Numbered from the stretch's first letter, positions 7,884 to 15,385 are shown. The stretch is 16,132 nucleotides of DNA from DAOMOD01 sp964526035 (GCA_964526035.1 CAZGKE010000072.1:1-16132), one strand, 5' to 3'. Numbers and translations: made by a program. The notes: generated from the sequence alone by a model not told the origin.

Positions 7884-8764
7884 GCGGCTGGCTGGAATCC
7901 AGCCTGGATATCGACGAGACGCTGCGCCAGTCCGCAGAAGAGGCGCTTGAAGTCCTCGGCGCTGAGGCGATCGTGCTCGAGGACGCCGGCGACTCGCCGA
8001 TCCTCGAACCCGGTCCCGGCGAGACGCCGCTGTGGCCAAGCATCCGGATGAGCGCGTTGTTTCCCGCCGACGCCGATCGCAGCGCCATCCTTCTGGCTCT
8101 GCTCACCGCGCTGCCGGATCTGTGCGCCCAGCAAGTCGCCTTTCGTGAAATCGCGGAGCAGGACTGGACGCGTGCGTGGATGGATCGTTACCAGCCGATG
8201 CGGTTCGGTGAACGGCTGTGGATCTACCCCAGCCACATCGAGCCGCCGCCAGGCGAGCGTGCGGTCATCGTGCGCCTCGATCCCGGACTGGCCTTCGGCA
8301 CCGGCACCCATCCGACCACCGCGCTGTGCCTTGAGGCGCTCGACGCGCTCGATCTCGACGGTCTCGACGTGCTGGACTTCGGCTGCGGCTCCGGCATCCT
8401 CGCCATCGCCGCGCTGAAGCTCGGCGCGCGCCACGCGACCGGCGTCGACAACGACCCGCAGGCGCTCACCGCTTCTTCCAGCAACGCGCGGCGCAATGCG
8501 GTCGACGAACGACTGACGCTGGTGGCCGCCGACCAATTCCATCCGCGGCGCTACGATATCGTGGTGGCCAATATTCTCGCCCAGCCCTTGATCGACCTCG
8601 CCGCGCGGCTGCTTGAATGCCTGAAGCCTGGCGGTCGCCTGTTCCTGTCCGGCATTCTCGCCGAGCAGGGCGCAGCCGTGACACGCGCCTACGCCGACGC
8701 GTGCAGGTCCATTCATAGCGACTTTCGAGAAGGCTGGGTGCGCGTTTCCGGGGAGCGCCGCTGA
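7880..8764 (+). CDS. prmA: Ribosomal protein L11 methyltransferase
   Basis: Trimethylates several lysines and the N-terminus of ribosomal protein L11 with S-adenosylmethionine. The 294-residue protein has the L11-recognition N-terminal domain (about 1-60) and a Rossmann methyltransferase domain. Motif I is VLDFGCGSGILAIAA (164-178), the acidic ribose-binding residue is D190 in GVDND, and the post-motif NIL is at 231-233. The stretch LDPGLAFGTGTHPTT (133-147) is the family signature that separates PrmA from other methyltransferases. The start overlaps accC and the stop overlaps the next start by one base (TGATG), so it is embedded in a coupled operon. Loss of prmA in E. coli is nearly silent, so its conserved place here may reflect operon inheritance. 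Confidence 0.95.
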   Translation: MSGWLESSLDIDETLRQSAEEALEVLGAEAIVLEDAGDSPILEPGPGETPLWPSIRMSALFPADADRSAILLALLTALPDLCAQQVAFREIAEQDWTRAWMDRYQPMRFGERLWIYPSHIEPPPGERAVIVRLDPGLAFGTGTHPTTALCLEALDALDLDGLDVLDFGCGSGILAIAALKLGARHATGVDNDPQALTASSSNARRNAVDERLTLVAADQFHPRRYDIVVANILAQPLIDLAARLLECLKPGGRLFLSGILAEQGAAVTRAYADACRSIHSDFREGWVRVSGERR

Positions 8765-9495
8765 TGTATACGCACTGTCCGCAGTGCTGCGCCGAGATGA
8801 GCGTCGACGCCGTCATCCTTGCGCGCGGTCGTGGCGAAGTGGAGTGCGCAGTGTGCGGTGCCGCTTTCAATGCGCTGCCGCTGCTTGTCGAGCAGGCCAG
8901 CACCGAGAACCCGCCGACGGCACGCGTGCCGAAGGGCGTCGAAGTTCCCGAGCAACCCGGACTTTTCGATCCGCCTGCGCCGACGCCGCCGCCGTTCACC
9001 CTGCAGCGTCGCCGCGTCGAAGCGGCGAATTCCAGTCGCCCGCTGGTGGGTCTGTGCGCCTTGCTGGCGCTCCTCCTTGGAGCGCAGATCGCCTACGCAG
9101 CGCACCAGTCGCGCATCGAACAGGAGACGCTGCGCCGCGCCCTCACCGAGCTGTGCCGACCGTTCGGCTGCATCCCGATGCCGCGTCGCGACACCGCGGC
9201 CGTGGCGCTGATCAGCCGCGACGTGCGCCAGCACCCTTCGGCCGAGGGCGCGCTGCTGATCACCGGCAACCTCACCAATCGCAGCGACGTTCCGGTGGCC
9301 CTGCCCACGATCGAGATCGTGCTTGCCGACCTGTCCGACCGGCGCATCGCCATGCGCCGCTTCCGCGCCTCCGAGTACGCCCAGGATGCGGAACTTGAAC
9401 GCCGCGGTCTGCAGCCGGGGAGCGTGTTGCCGGTGGCATTCGAAGTGGAAGACCCCGGGCGCGATGCGGTGGCCTTCAGCTTCGCCTTCCATTGA
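8764..9495 (+). CDS. Zinc-ribbon and DUF3426 single-pass membrane protein
   Basis: A 243-residue protein of unknown function. The N-terminal zinc ribbon has C5-x2-C8 and C28-x2-C31 (the MJ0042-type finger usual for the family). A Pro-rich linker (about 45-85) follows, then one membrane helix (about 92-112) and a C-terminal DUF3426 domain (about 120-243) predicted outside the cytoplasm, with CRPFGC-like and GNLTNRSD motifs in a beta-rich, FxLAM-like fold. It overlaps prmA by one base. A zinc ribbon inside and a beta domain outside suggest a membrane sensor or assembly factor, but no substrate is known. It closes the accB-accC-prmA run. Family assignment is from the cysteine pattern, topology and typical neighbourhood. 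Confidence 0.82.
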   Translation: MYTHCPQCCAEMSVDAVILARGRGEVECAVCGAAFNALPLLVEQASTENPPTARVPKGVEVPEQPGLFDPPAPTPPPFTLQRRRVEAANSSRPLVGLCALLALLLGAQIAYAAHQSRIEQETLRRALTELCRPFGCIPMPRRDTAAVALISRDVRQHPSAEGALLITGNLTNRSDVPVALPTIEIVLADLSDRRIAMRRFRASEYAQDAELERRGLQPGSVLPVAFEVEDPGRDAVAFSFAFH

Positions 9496-9513
9496 TGAAG
9501 GCGCGTCAATGAC

Positions 9514-9528
9514 TTGCGCGCGGCGCAA
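9514..9528 (+). terminator. Short hairpin downstream of the DUF3426 gene
   Basis: TTGCGC-GCG-GCGCAA is a perfect 6-bp stem 18 bases past the DUF3426 stop, followed by AAATTTG. It could mark the end of the acc-prma-DUF3426 transcript, but the T run is short and offset by A residues. The same A/T tract may belong to the fis promoter. Confidence 0.35.
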
Positions 9529-9571
9529 AAATTTGCAGCGGTGCGCACTGTCCAAGCCGGTCGGCACGCGC

Positions 9572-9577
9572 TAGACT
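9572..9577 (+). promoter_or_regulatory. fis: Candidate -10 element of the fis-purH promoter
   Basis: TAGACT (four of six to TATAAT) within CGCTAGACTCC, followed by a GC-rich discriminator, with a poor -35 (TGTCCA at 9549-9554, 17-bp spacing). The A/T tract AAAAATTT (9527-9534) would lie around -50, where an UP element or a Fis site is expected. The predicted leader to the ATG is about 90 bases. Confidence 0.35.
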
Positions 9578-9674
9578 CCTGTGCCCTGTACGACTCCGCG
9601 CAGCATTTCCCAGGCTGCACACGATGCGCCCCCGCACATACAACTAGAACTACCAAGCACAAGTGAACGCTGTC

Positions 9675-9953
9675 ATGAATTCCGTGGTCTCCCTGCGTAC
9701 GCAGACGTCGCCGCATGACGAATTGCAGCCCGCGCTTCGCGAGTGTGTGGCGCGCGCGGTTTCGCGCTACCTCCGCGATATCGGCGATTCCGCGACCGGC
9801 GATCTGTATCGCCTGGTGATCGACGAAGTCGAAGCGCCGATGCTGGCCTCGGTGCTCACCCACTTCGAGGGCAACCAGTCGCGCGCCGCCCAGGCGCTGG
9901 GCATGTCGCGCGCCACGCTGCGCAAGAAGCTGCGTCACTTCAGTCTCATCTGA
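9675..9953 (+). CDS. fis: DNA-binding protein Fis
   Basis: Nucleoid-associated DNA-bending regulator and factor for site-specific inversion, rRNA promoter activation and growth-rate control; acts as a homodimer. From the ATG there are 92 residues, close to the 98 of E. coli. The core is recognisable as DLYRLVIDEVEAPMLASVL (dimerisation helices) and then the C-terminal helix-turn-helix EGNQSRAAQALGMSRATLRKKL, which matches the Fis/NtrC-type HTH nearly residue for residue. The N-terminal beta-hairpin region that contacts Hin-type recombinases is divergent. An in-frame GTG at 9663 would add four residues; the ATG is preferred as it has AAGTGA about 8 bases upstream, but this is not decisive. purH starts 7 bases downstream. 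The dusB gene that precedes fis in enterics is not here. Confidence 0.92.
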   Translation: MNSVVSLRTQTSPHDELQPALRECVARAVSRYLRDIGDSATGDLYRLVIDEVEAPMLASVLTHFEGNQSRAAQALGMSRATLRKKLRHFSLI

Positions 9954-9960
9954 TCCACCG

Positions 9961-11529
9961 ATGATCGACACCGTCGCGGTGCGCCGCGCCCTGCTCTCGG
10001 TCTCCGACAAGACCGGCCTGCTCGATCTCGCTCACGCCTTGGCAGCCCGCGGCATCGCATTGCTCTCCACCGGCGGCACCGCCCGCACCCTGCGCGAGGC
10101 CGGACTGGCGGTGACCGACGTCAGCGAAGTCACCGGCTTCCCCGAGATCATGGACGGACGGGTCAAGACCCTGCACCCGAAGATCCACGGTGCCCTGCTC
10201 GGTCGCGCCGGAACCGATGCGGCGGTGATGGACGAGCACGGCATCGCGGCCATCGATCTTCTGGTGCTCAACCTGTACCCGTTCGAGCAGGTCAGCGCGC
10301 GCGCCGACTGCACGCTTGACGAGGCCATCGAGAACATCGACATCGGCGGCCCGGCGATGCTGCGTGCGGCGGCCAAGAACTTCGACCGCGTGACGGTGCT
10401 GACCGATCCGGCGCAGTACGCAGCGCTGCTTGCGGAACTCGATGCGCACGACGGCGCCACCTCCCGCGCCACGCGCTTCGCTTTGTCGGTGGCTGCCTTC
10501 AACCGGGTGGCGCAGTATGACGCCGCGATCGGCAACTACCTCTCGTCGATCGAAGCCGACGGCACGCGCGCGCCGTTTCCCGCGCAGCAGCACGCAAGCC
10601 TGGTCAAGGTCATGAACCTGCGCTACGGCGAGAACCCGCACCAGCAGGCGGCGTTCTACCGCGACCTCGATCCTCTTCCCGGAACGCTGGCGACATTCCG
10701 GCAGCGCCAGGGCAAGGCGCTCTCGTTCAACAACCTTGCCGATGCGGACGCAGCCTGGGAATGCGTGCGCCAGTTCGAGGCTGCGGCCTGCGTGATCGTC
10801 AAGCACGCCAATCCCTGCGGAGTCGCCGTCGCCGCCGACATCGGCACGGCCTATGAGCTGGCCTACGCCACGGACCCGACCTCGGCCTTCGGTGGCATCA
10901 TCGCCTTCAACCGGCCGCTCGACGCCGACACCGCCAGAACCATCGTCGAACGCCAGTTCGTCGAACTGATCATCGCGCCGGAGGTGGACGCCGCGGCGCT
11001 CGCCGTGACCGCGAAGAAGCCCAACGTGCGGGTGATCGAAATCCCGCCCGGCGATGGCCGCAACCGCATCGACCTCAAGCGTGTCGGTTCGGGCATGCTG
11101 CTGCAGGACGCCGACGTTCGCGAAGTAAAAGCCGATGAACTCACGGTGGTGTCCGCCCGCACGCCTGATGCGGCAGAGCTTGCCGACCTGCTGTTTGCCT
11201 GGCGGGTGGCCAAGTTCGTCAAGTCCAACGCCATCGTCTACGCCCGCGACGGCCGCACCGTCGGCGTCGGCGCGGGCCAGATGAGCCGCGTGGTGAGCGC
11301 GAAGATCGCCGGCCTGAAAGCCGAGGAAGCCGGCCTTGAAGTGCCCGGAAGCGCAATGGCGTCCGATGCCTTCTTTCCGTTCCGCGACGGCATCGATGCC
11401 GCGGCCGCTGCCGGCATCCGCGCGGTGATCCAGCCCGGCGGCTCGATGCGCGATGCCGAGGTGATCGCCGCTGCCGATGAGCACGGCATGGCCATGGTGT
11501 TTACCGGGGTACGCCACTTCCGCCACTGA
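9961..11529 (+). CDS. purH: Bifunctional AICAR transformylase / IMP cyclohydrolase
   Basis: Catalyses the last two steps of IMP synthesis: formylation of AICAR from 10-formyl-tetrahydrofolate, then ring closure. The 522 residues match the family. The N-terminal MGS-like cyclohydrolase domain (about 1-195) has LLSVSDKTG, STGGTA (36-41) and GRVKTLHPKIHG (66-77). The transformylase domain has LRYGENPHQ (220-228), LSFNNLADADAAWE (254-267) and the catalytic KHANPCG (281-287; K281, H282). The C-terminal stretch SDAFFPFRDGID and IQPGGSMRD are intact. It begins 7 bases after the fis stop, with no strong Shine-Dalgarno of its own, suggesting coupling to fis. purD, which often follows purH, is absent; lemA follows instead. 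Confidence 0.97.
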   Translation: MIDTVAVRRALLSVSDKTGLLDLAHALAARGIALLSTGGTARTLREAGLAVTDVSEVTGFPEIMDGRVKTLHPKIHGALLGRAGTDAAVMDEHGIAAIDLLVLNLYPFEQVSARADCTLDEAIENIDIGGPAMLRAAAKNFDRVTVLTDPAQYAALLAELDAHDGATSRATRFALSVAAFNRVAQYDAAIGNYLSSIEADGTRAPFPAQQHASLVKVMNLRYGENPHQQAAFYRDLDPLPGTLATFRQRQGKALSFNNLADADAAWECVRQFEAAACVIVKHANPCGVAVAADIGTAYELAYATDPTSAFGGIIAFNRPLDADTARTIVERQFVELIIAPEVDAAALAVTAKKPNVRVIEIPPGDGRNRIDLKRVGSGMLLQDADVREVKADELTVVSARTPDAAELADLLFAWRVAKFVKSNAIVYARDGRTVGVGAGQMSRVVSAKIAGLKAEEAGLEVPGSAMASDAFFPFRDGIDAAAAAGIRAVIQPGGSMRDAEVIAAADEHGMAMVFTGVRHFRH

Positions 11530-11544
11530 TCGGGTCGCACCGAA

Positions 11545-11589
11545 CGCACACCTTGTGCGCCCGAAAGTGTGCTGAGCAACGCGCTCAGC
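11545..11589 (+). terminator. Two small hairpins after purH
   Basis: CGCACA-CCT-TGTGCG (11545-11559) is a 6-bp stem and GCTGAGC-AACGC-GCTCAGC (11571-11589) a 7-bp stem; both are perfect, 15-60 bases past the purH stop. Neither has a T tract, so they are weak terminator candidates. The second overlaps the -35 region of the candidate lemA promoter and could equally be an operator. Confidence 0.35.
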
Positions 11590-11605
11590 TGCCGATGAAT
11601 TTCGG

Positions 11606-11611
11606 TATGCT
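11606..11611 (+). promoter_or_regulatory. Candidate -10 element of lemA
   Basis: TATGCT (four of six to TATAAT) in the context GGTATGCTCGG, about 50 bases before the lemA ATG. No convincing -35 is seen at 16-18 bases, where the GCTCAGC arm of an inverted repeat lies instead. Low confidence. Confidence 0.3.
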
Positions 11612-11661
11612 CGGGCTCGCCTTGTCGATCGCCGAGTCGTCCGTTGTCCGGATCGAGTCCC

Positions 11662-12222
11662 ATGCTGAGCATCACCTTGATCTTCATCGGTGTGCTGTTG
11701 CTCGGCACCGTACTTGTATTCAACACCCTGGTCCGTCGGCGCAATGCGGCCGAAAATGCCTTTGCAGGCATCGACGTCTACCTGACCATGCGCTACGACC
11801 TCATCCCCAATCTGGTGGAGACGGTCAAGGGCTACGCCCAGCACGAGCGCGAGACGCTGCACACAGTGATGGAGATGCGCGCGCTGGCGATGGCGGGCAA
11901 CTTGCCAAGCAACGGTCAGGTGGAGCTCGACAACAGGATCCGTGATGGCATGAGCAGGCTGTTCGCGCTCGCCGAAGCCTATCCCGAGCTCAAGGCCAGC
12001 GAGCAGTTCCAGCAGCTCGAGCGCGCGCTGAACGAGGTCGAGGAGCGGCTGTCCGCGGCGCGGCGCGCCTTCAACGCTGCGGTTCTTGATTACAACAATG
12101 CGGTCGACCAGTTCCCCACCAACCTGGTGGCCATGGCCATGGACTTCCGTCGCCGCGCGTTCCTCCAGGCTGACGACAAGGCGCGTGCCAAACCTTCGGT
12201 CGGCCGGCTGATGGCGGGCTGA
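11662..12222 (+). CDS. LemA family membrane protein
   Basis: A 186-residue LemA homologue of unknown biochemical role. Residues 3-22 are a single N-terminal membrane helix with a short outside start. The rest is long amphipathic helices, as in the four-helix LemA fold. The signature RNAAENAFAGIDVYLTMR (27-44) and DLIPNLVETVKGYAQHE (46-62) is clear, and the C-terminal DYNNAVDQFPTNLVA is also conserved. The ATG at 11662 is preferred over an in-frame TTG at 11644, because it places the membrane helix at the N-terminus and GATCGAG lies before it. A DUF3137 gene follows 89 bases downstream. The name comes from an epitope mimic in Listeria LemA and says nothing about function. Confidence 0.9.
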   Translation: MLSITLIFIGVLLLGTVLVFNTLVRRRNAAENAFAGIDVYLTMRYDLIPNLVETVKGYAQHERETLHTVMEMRALAMAGNLPSNGQVELDNRIRDGMSRLFALAEAYPELKASEQFQQLERALNEVEERLSAARRAFNAAVLDYNNAVDQFPTNLVAMAMDFRRRAFLQADDKARAKPSVGRLMAG

Positions 12223-12296
12223 TCGTGCGCATGGCGTACGACCCGGGACCGTCCGAGGGCGGACTGGCGGCGGCGCGGCCTCATCAAGACACACTG

Positions 12297-12301
12297 GGAG
12301 G
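12297..12301 (+). promoter_or_regulatory. Shine-Dalgarno deciding the DUF3137 GTG start
   Basis: GGAGG within GGGAGGG, 10 bases before the GTG at 12312. It supports the GTG as the start because no ATG in the correct frame occurs near it and the next in-frame Met (residue 12) has no comparable site. Confidence 0.6.
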
Positions 12302-12311
12302 GCGGTGATTC

Positions 12312-13274
12312 GTGTCTACCGCGCGCCAGGACTTCGAGAGCGTGATGCGCGAGCACGTCGCACCTCATACGGCTGCGATGGAAGCGCTGCGGCGGCAGGT
12401 ATTGGGACGCTGCTTGCTGGTCAGTGCAGCTCTCCTAACGCTGGGTACCTTGATCCTGGTGGCGCTGTCCCATGCCGAGGTGACCGGTCGCTGGGAAATT
12501 GCCGGGGGGGTAACGCTCGGACTTCTTTTCTTTCTCTGGAAGCGGCAGTACGACGACTATCGCAGCCAGTTCAAGAAGCGCATGGTGCAGCCGCTGGTGC
12601 ACGCATGCGACCCGCGTCTCGTCTATTGGCCGACCGACGCAGTCGCGCGCGAGGACTTCGAGGCTTCGGGTCTGTTCCGCGACCCTCCGATCACCCGCTA
12701 CTCCGGCGAGGATCTGATCCACGGCACGCTTGGCGCCACCGCGATCCGCTGCTCCGAGGTCACGGCACGCTACAGGAGCCTGGTGAAGCACCGCGGCAGC
12801 AACGACGTCGAGATCTTTCGTGGCCTGTTCGTGGTCGCCGACTTCAACAAGCATTTCCAGGGCAGCACCTATGTCCTGCCAGACCGCGCGCAGCGGTCGC
12901 TGGGCGCACTCGGCCAGATGCTTCAGTCGCTGGACAGCACCTACGGCCAGTTGGTCAAGCTGGAGGATCCCACTTTCGAACGCCTGTTCGTGGTGTACGC
13001 CTCGGATCAGATCGAGGCGCGCTACATCCTGTCGGCGGCGTTGATGTCGCGCATCAGTGACTTCCGCATGAAGTCAGGACACACCCTGCGCCTGGCCTTT
13101 CTCCGCTCGAAGCTCTACATGGCCATCCACATCCCCCGCAACCTGTTCGAACCGCGGCTCCTGCGCAACGTGCTGCAGCCGTCGATCTACCGCGAGATCT
13201 GGGACGACATCCAGCTGATCACCGATATCGTCGAGGACCTGAACCTCAATACGCGGATCTGGAGCAAACGCTGA
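12312..13274 (+). CDS. DUF3137 family membrane protein (lemA partner)
   Basis: A 320-residue protein of unknown function. A short cytosolic lead is followed by two hydrophobic helices (about 31-52 and 60-76) that form a hairpin, then a long soluble domain (80-320). Family-like stretches include YWPTDAVAREDFEASGLF, YSGEDLIHGTLG, EVTARYR, VEIFRGLFVVADFNKHF and VVYASDQIEARYILSAALM. The last is a pattern also seen in DUF3137 proteins encoded next to lemA in other bacteria. The topology suggests both termini in the cytoplasm. Start is GTG with a good Shine-Dalgarno. A stem-loop directly after the stop suggests the transcript ends here, making lemA-DUF3137 a two-gene unit. Confidence 0.8.
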   Translation: MSTARQDFESVMREHVAPHTAAMEALRRQVLGRCLLVSAALLTLGTLILVALSHAEVTGRWEIAGGVTLGLLFFLWKRQYDDYRSQFKKRMVQPLVHACDPRLVYWPTDAVAREDFEASGLFRDPPITRYSGEDLIHGTLGATAIRCSEVTARYRSLVKHRGSNDVEIFRGLFVVADFNKHFQGSTYVLPDRAQRSLGALGQMLQSLDSTYGQLVKLEDPTFERLFVVYASDQIEARYILSAALMSRISDFRMKSGHTLRLAFLRSKLYMAIHIPRNLFEPRLLRNVLQPSIYREIWDDIQLITDIVEDLNLNTRIWSKR

Positions 13275-13277
13275 AGC

Positions 13278-13300
13278 GTGGCGGCGGATCACGTCGCCAC
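13278..13300 (+). terminator. Stem-loop directly after the DUF3137 gene
   Basis: GTGGCGGCG and CGTCGCCAC form a 9-bp stem (one G:T pair) with a GATCA loop, starting 3 bases after the stop codon. The position fits a transcript end, but no T tract follows (CGGAAAGCC), so termination would be Rho-assisted, or the structure only protects the 3' end. Confidence 0.5.
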
Positions 13301-13567
13301 CGGAAAGCCGTAGCGCGAAACGACTCGGCACGTTCGAACGCGCAGCGAGAGACGATGGCCTTGCCCCACATGGTGGCGCAATGTGTGACTCGAACGTCGA
13401 TTGCGACGCGCGGTCTGACGTACCATGCGACCTGGTGAAGTGCGCCGGGCGATGGCTGCGGACCCGCGGTTCGGCAGCGGCCAGAGATCTTTTCTTCGGC
13501 ACCATTCACCTCACGTTCCCCGCGCAGATGCGCTTTGGAGGGCCCGGCGCCAATTTGTCGCCATTTC
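13301..13567 (+). other. Gene-free stretch upstream of the diguanylate cyclase
   Basis: Including the hairpin just before it, 293 bases lie between the DUF3137 stop and the next start, the longest gap in the window. No convincing ORF, RNA gene or promoter pair is seen. The only structured element is a perfect 10-bp palindrome CGTTCGAACG (13331-13340), which could be an operator. The 3' end is relatively A/T-rich (TTTCATGATCATTTCG), where the chosen ATG sits. Confidence 0.5.
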
Positions 13568-15385
13568 ATGATCATTTCGTTTCCGAACACTCGTCATGGT
13601 CGTAAGGAACCGGGCCGGATACTTCTGGTCGTGCTCCTGCTCCTGGCACTTCCGGCCTGGTCGGTGGACGAGACGGGTATCGCCGAACTGCAGGCGCTGC
13701 GCGACAGCGATCCGGCGGCCCTGCTGGAGCGCATCACCCGCGAGCAGGCCGGACCGCAGAGCGGCCTCGATCCGCATTATCTGGCCCACCAGTTCCGCCT
13801 CCGCGCAGAAGTGCTGCGCAATCGCGGCGACTATGGGCTGGCGCGCGAGGACGCGATGGAATTCCAGCGCCGCGCGGAGGCCCTCGACGATCCGCTGTTG
13901 CAAAGCCGCGCCCTGATGCTGCACGGCACGCTGGAGGCCGAGCAGAGCAACATCGCGGCGGCACTGGAATGGTTCCACCAGGCTCGGCAGCTGCTCGAAG
14001 TCCACGGAGAAAGCGGCGAACTGGCACGCATCAACAACGCCATCGGCGTGGCCCACAATTTTACCCACAACTACGAGCGCGCCCGTCACTACTACGAAGA
14101 GGCGCTGCGGCTGGCACGTGCCAGCGGCGAAGTGGTGATCGAGATCACCGCGCTGGGCAACCTGGCGCTGACCGTATCGGAGATCGAGGGTCCCGAGGCC
14201 GGTCTGGCACTGCATCGCGAAGCACTTGCGCTGGCGAAGGCACGCGGCGACCTGCAGGTGGTAGCCAACCAGGAAGGCAACATCTGTCAGCGACTGCTGC
14301 AGTCGGGCGATCCCGAGGCGGCCCGCGAGGCCTGCCTGTCGGCGCTGGCGATGGCAACGGAGCAGCGCATGAGTCGCACCGTGGCCGGTGTACAGATGAC
14401 GCTCGGCGACATCAGCCGCAGCCAGGGCGACCTGCGCGGCGCGGTGGCACACTACGACGCCGCGCTGACCGAGGCTGCGGGCGTGGTGCCCAGGGTCGAG
14501 CTGACGCTGCGACGCCAGCTGGCGGAGACGCACGATGCGCTGGGCGAAGCGCTGCCCGCATTGAGACACCTGCAGGCGATGGTGAGCCTGCGCGAAGAGC
14601 TGGACGCGCGTGAACGCCAACGCGAGGTCGAAGAGCTGGAAATGCGCTATCGGGTCGAGCAGCGCGAACGCCAGCTCGAGGTGCTGACTCTGGATGCCGC
14701 GCTGCAGGAGGCGCGACTGCGTCAACGCACACTGATGTTGGTAGCCACCGGCGCCGCACTGCTTCTCGCCAGCCTGGCCGCGCTGCTGGCCTGGCGCGGC
14801 TATCGCATCGAGGTGCAGATGGAGAAGAAGCTGACTGCACGCAACGAGTCGCTGGAGGCGGCGCTCAAGCAGATCAGCCATATGGCACGCACCGATCCGC
14901 TGACCGGACTGTGGAACCGTCGCGCGTTCGAGGAGATGGCCGCACGCGAAATGGAGCGCGCGGCACGCAACGGCGAGCCGTTGGCGCTGGCCATGGCAGA
15001 CATCGACCACTTCAAGCCACTCAACGACCGTCACGGTCACAGCGCCGGTGACGACGTGCTCAAGGAGGTCGCGGCGATGCTGCAGGCAGCGCTTCGAGAC
15101 GTCGACATGGTCTGTCGCTGGGGAGGCGAAGAGTTCCTCTGTCTGTTGCCTGCCAGCGACAAGGCGGCGGCGCGACGGGCCATGGATCAGGTGCGTCGGC
15201 AGCTGGCTGTGCGACCGCTGGAAGTCGACGGCGAGTCCTTCACCGTGACGATGACCTACGGTATCGCTGCGGTCCATGGCGACCTCAAGGCAGCGATCGC
15301 TGCCGCCGATGCTGCCATGTACGAAGGCAAACGTGCGGGCCGCAATCGCATCGAAGTGGCCGACGACGCCGTCGGCATGAACTGA
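13568..15385 (+). CDS. TPR-containing membrane diguanylate cyclase (GGDEF)
   Basis: Makes the second messenger c-di-GMP from two GTP. From the ATG there are 605 residues. An N-terminal signal or anchor (about 18-32, LLVVLLLLALPAW) is followed by a helical, TPR-like periplasmic region (about 40-335, with A/G-rich helix pairs such as GDYGLAREDAMEF and HYYEEALRLARASGE). A coiled coil (about 342-387), one membrane helix (about 388-409) and a cytoplasmic GGDEF domain (about 440-600) complete it. The domain is intact: DPLTGLWNRRAFEE, metal-binding D478 in MADIDHFK, active-site GGEEF (519-523) and an inhibitory I-site RDVD (510-513), five residues before GGEEF. It is therefore predicted active and product-inhibited. 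The ATG is chosen over an upstream TTG (13535); neither has a good Shine-Dalgarno. The sensed signal is unknown. Confidence 0.9.
   Translation: MIISFPNTRHGRKEPGRILLVVLLLLALPAWSVDETGIAELQALRDSDPAALLERITREQAGPQSGLDPHYLAHQFRLRAEVLRNRGDYGLAREDAMEFQRRAEALDDPLLQSRALMLHGTLEAEQSNIAAALEWFHQARQLLEVHGESGELARINNAIGVAHNFTHNYERARHYYEEALRLARASGEVVIEITALGNLALTVSEIEGPEAGLALHREALALAKARGDLQVVANQEGNICQRLLQSGDPEAAREACLSALAMATEQRMSRTVAGVQMTLGDISRSQGDLRGAVAHYDAALTEAAGVVPRVELTLRRQLAETHDALGEALPALRHLQAMVSLREELDARERQREVEELEMRYRVEQRERQLEVLTLDAALQEARLRQRTLMLVATGAALLLASLAALLAWRGYRIEVQMEKKLTARNESLEAALKQISHMARTDPLTGLWNRRAFEEMAAREMERAARNGEPLALAMADIDHFKPLNDRHGHSAGDDVLKEVAAMLQAALRDVDMVCRWGGEEFLCLLPASDKAAARRAMDQVRRQLAVRPLEVDGESFTVTMTYGIAAVHGDLKAAIAAADAAMYEGKRAGRNRIEVADDAVGMN

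Noticed and set aside
6408..8039. 543-codon minus-strand frame opposite accB, accC and prmA
   Set aside because: accC matches the family residue by residue on the plus strand; the shadow is His/Asp-rich with no motif.
9946..12294. Long open frame of 782 codons on the minus strand, opposite purH and lemA
   Set aside because: It covers two well-recognised plus-strand genes, is rich in His/Arg/Gln/Gly and has no recognisable motif. Long antisense frames are expected in GC-rich coding DNA.
12504..12510. Run of seven G in the DUF3137 gene, a possible phase-variation tract
   Set aside because: The frame is intact, the run codes for a normal Ala-Gly-Gly-Val in the second membrane segment, and there is no second sign of variation; a single G7 is common at this GC content.
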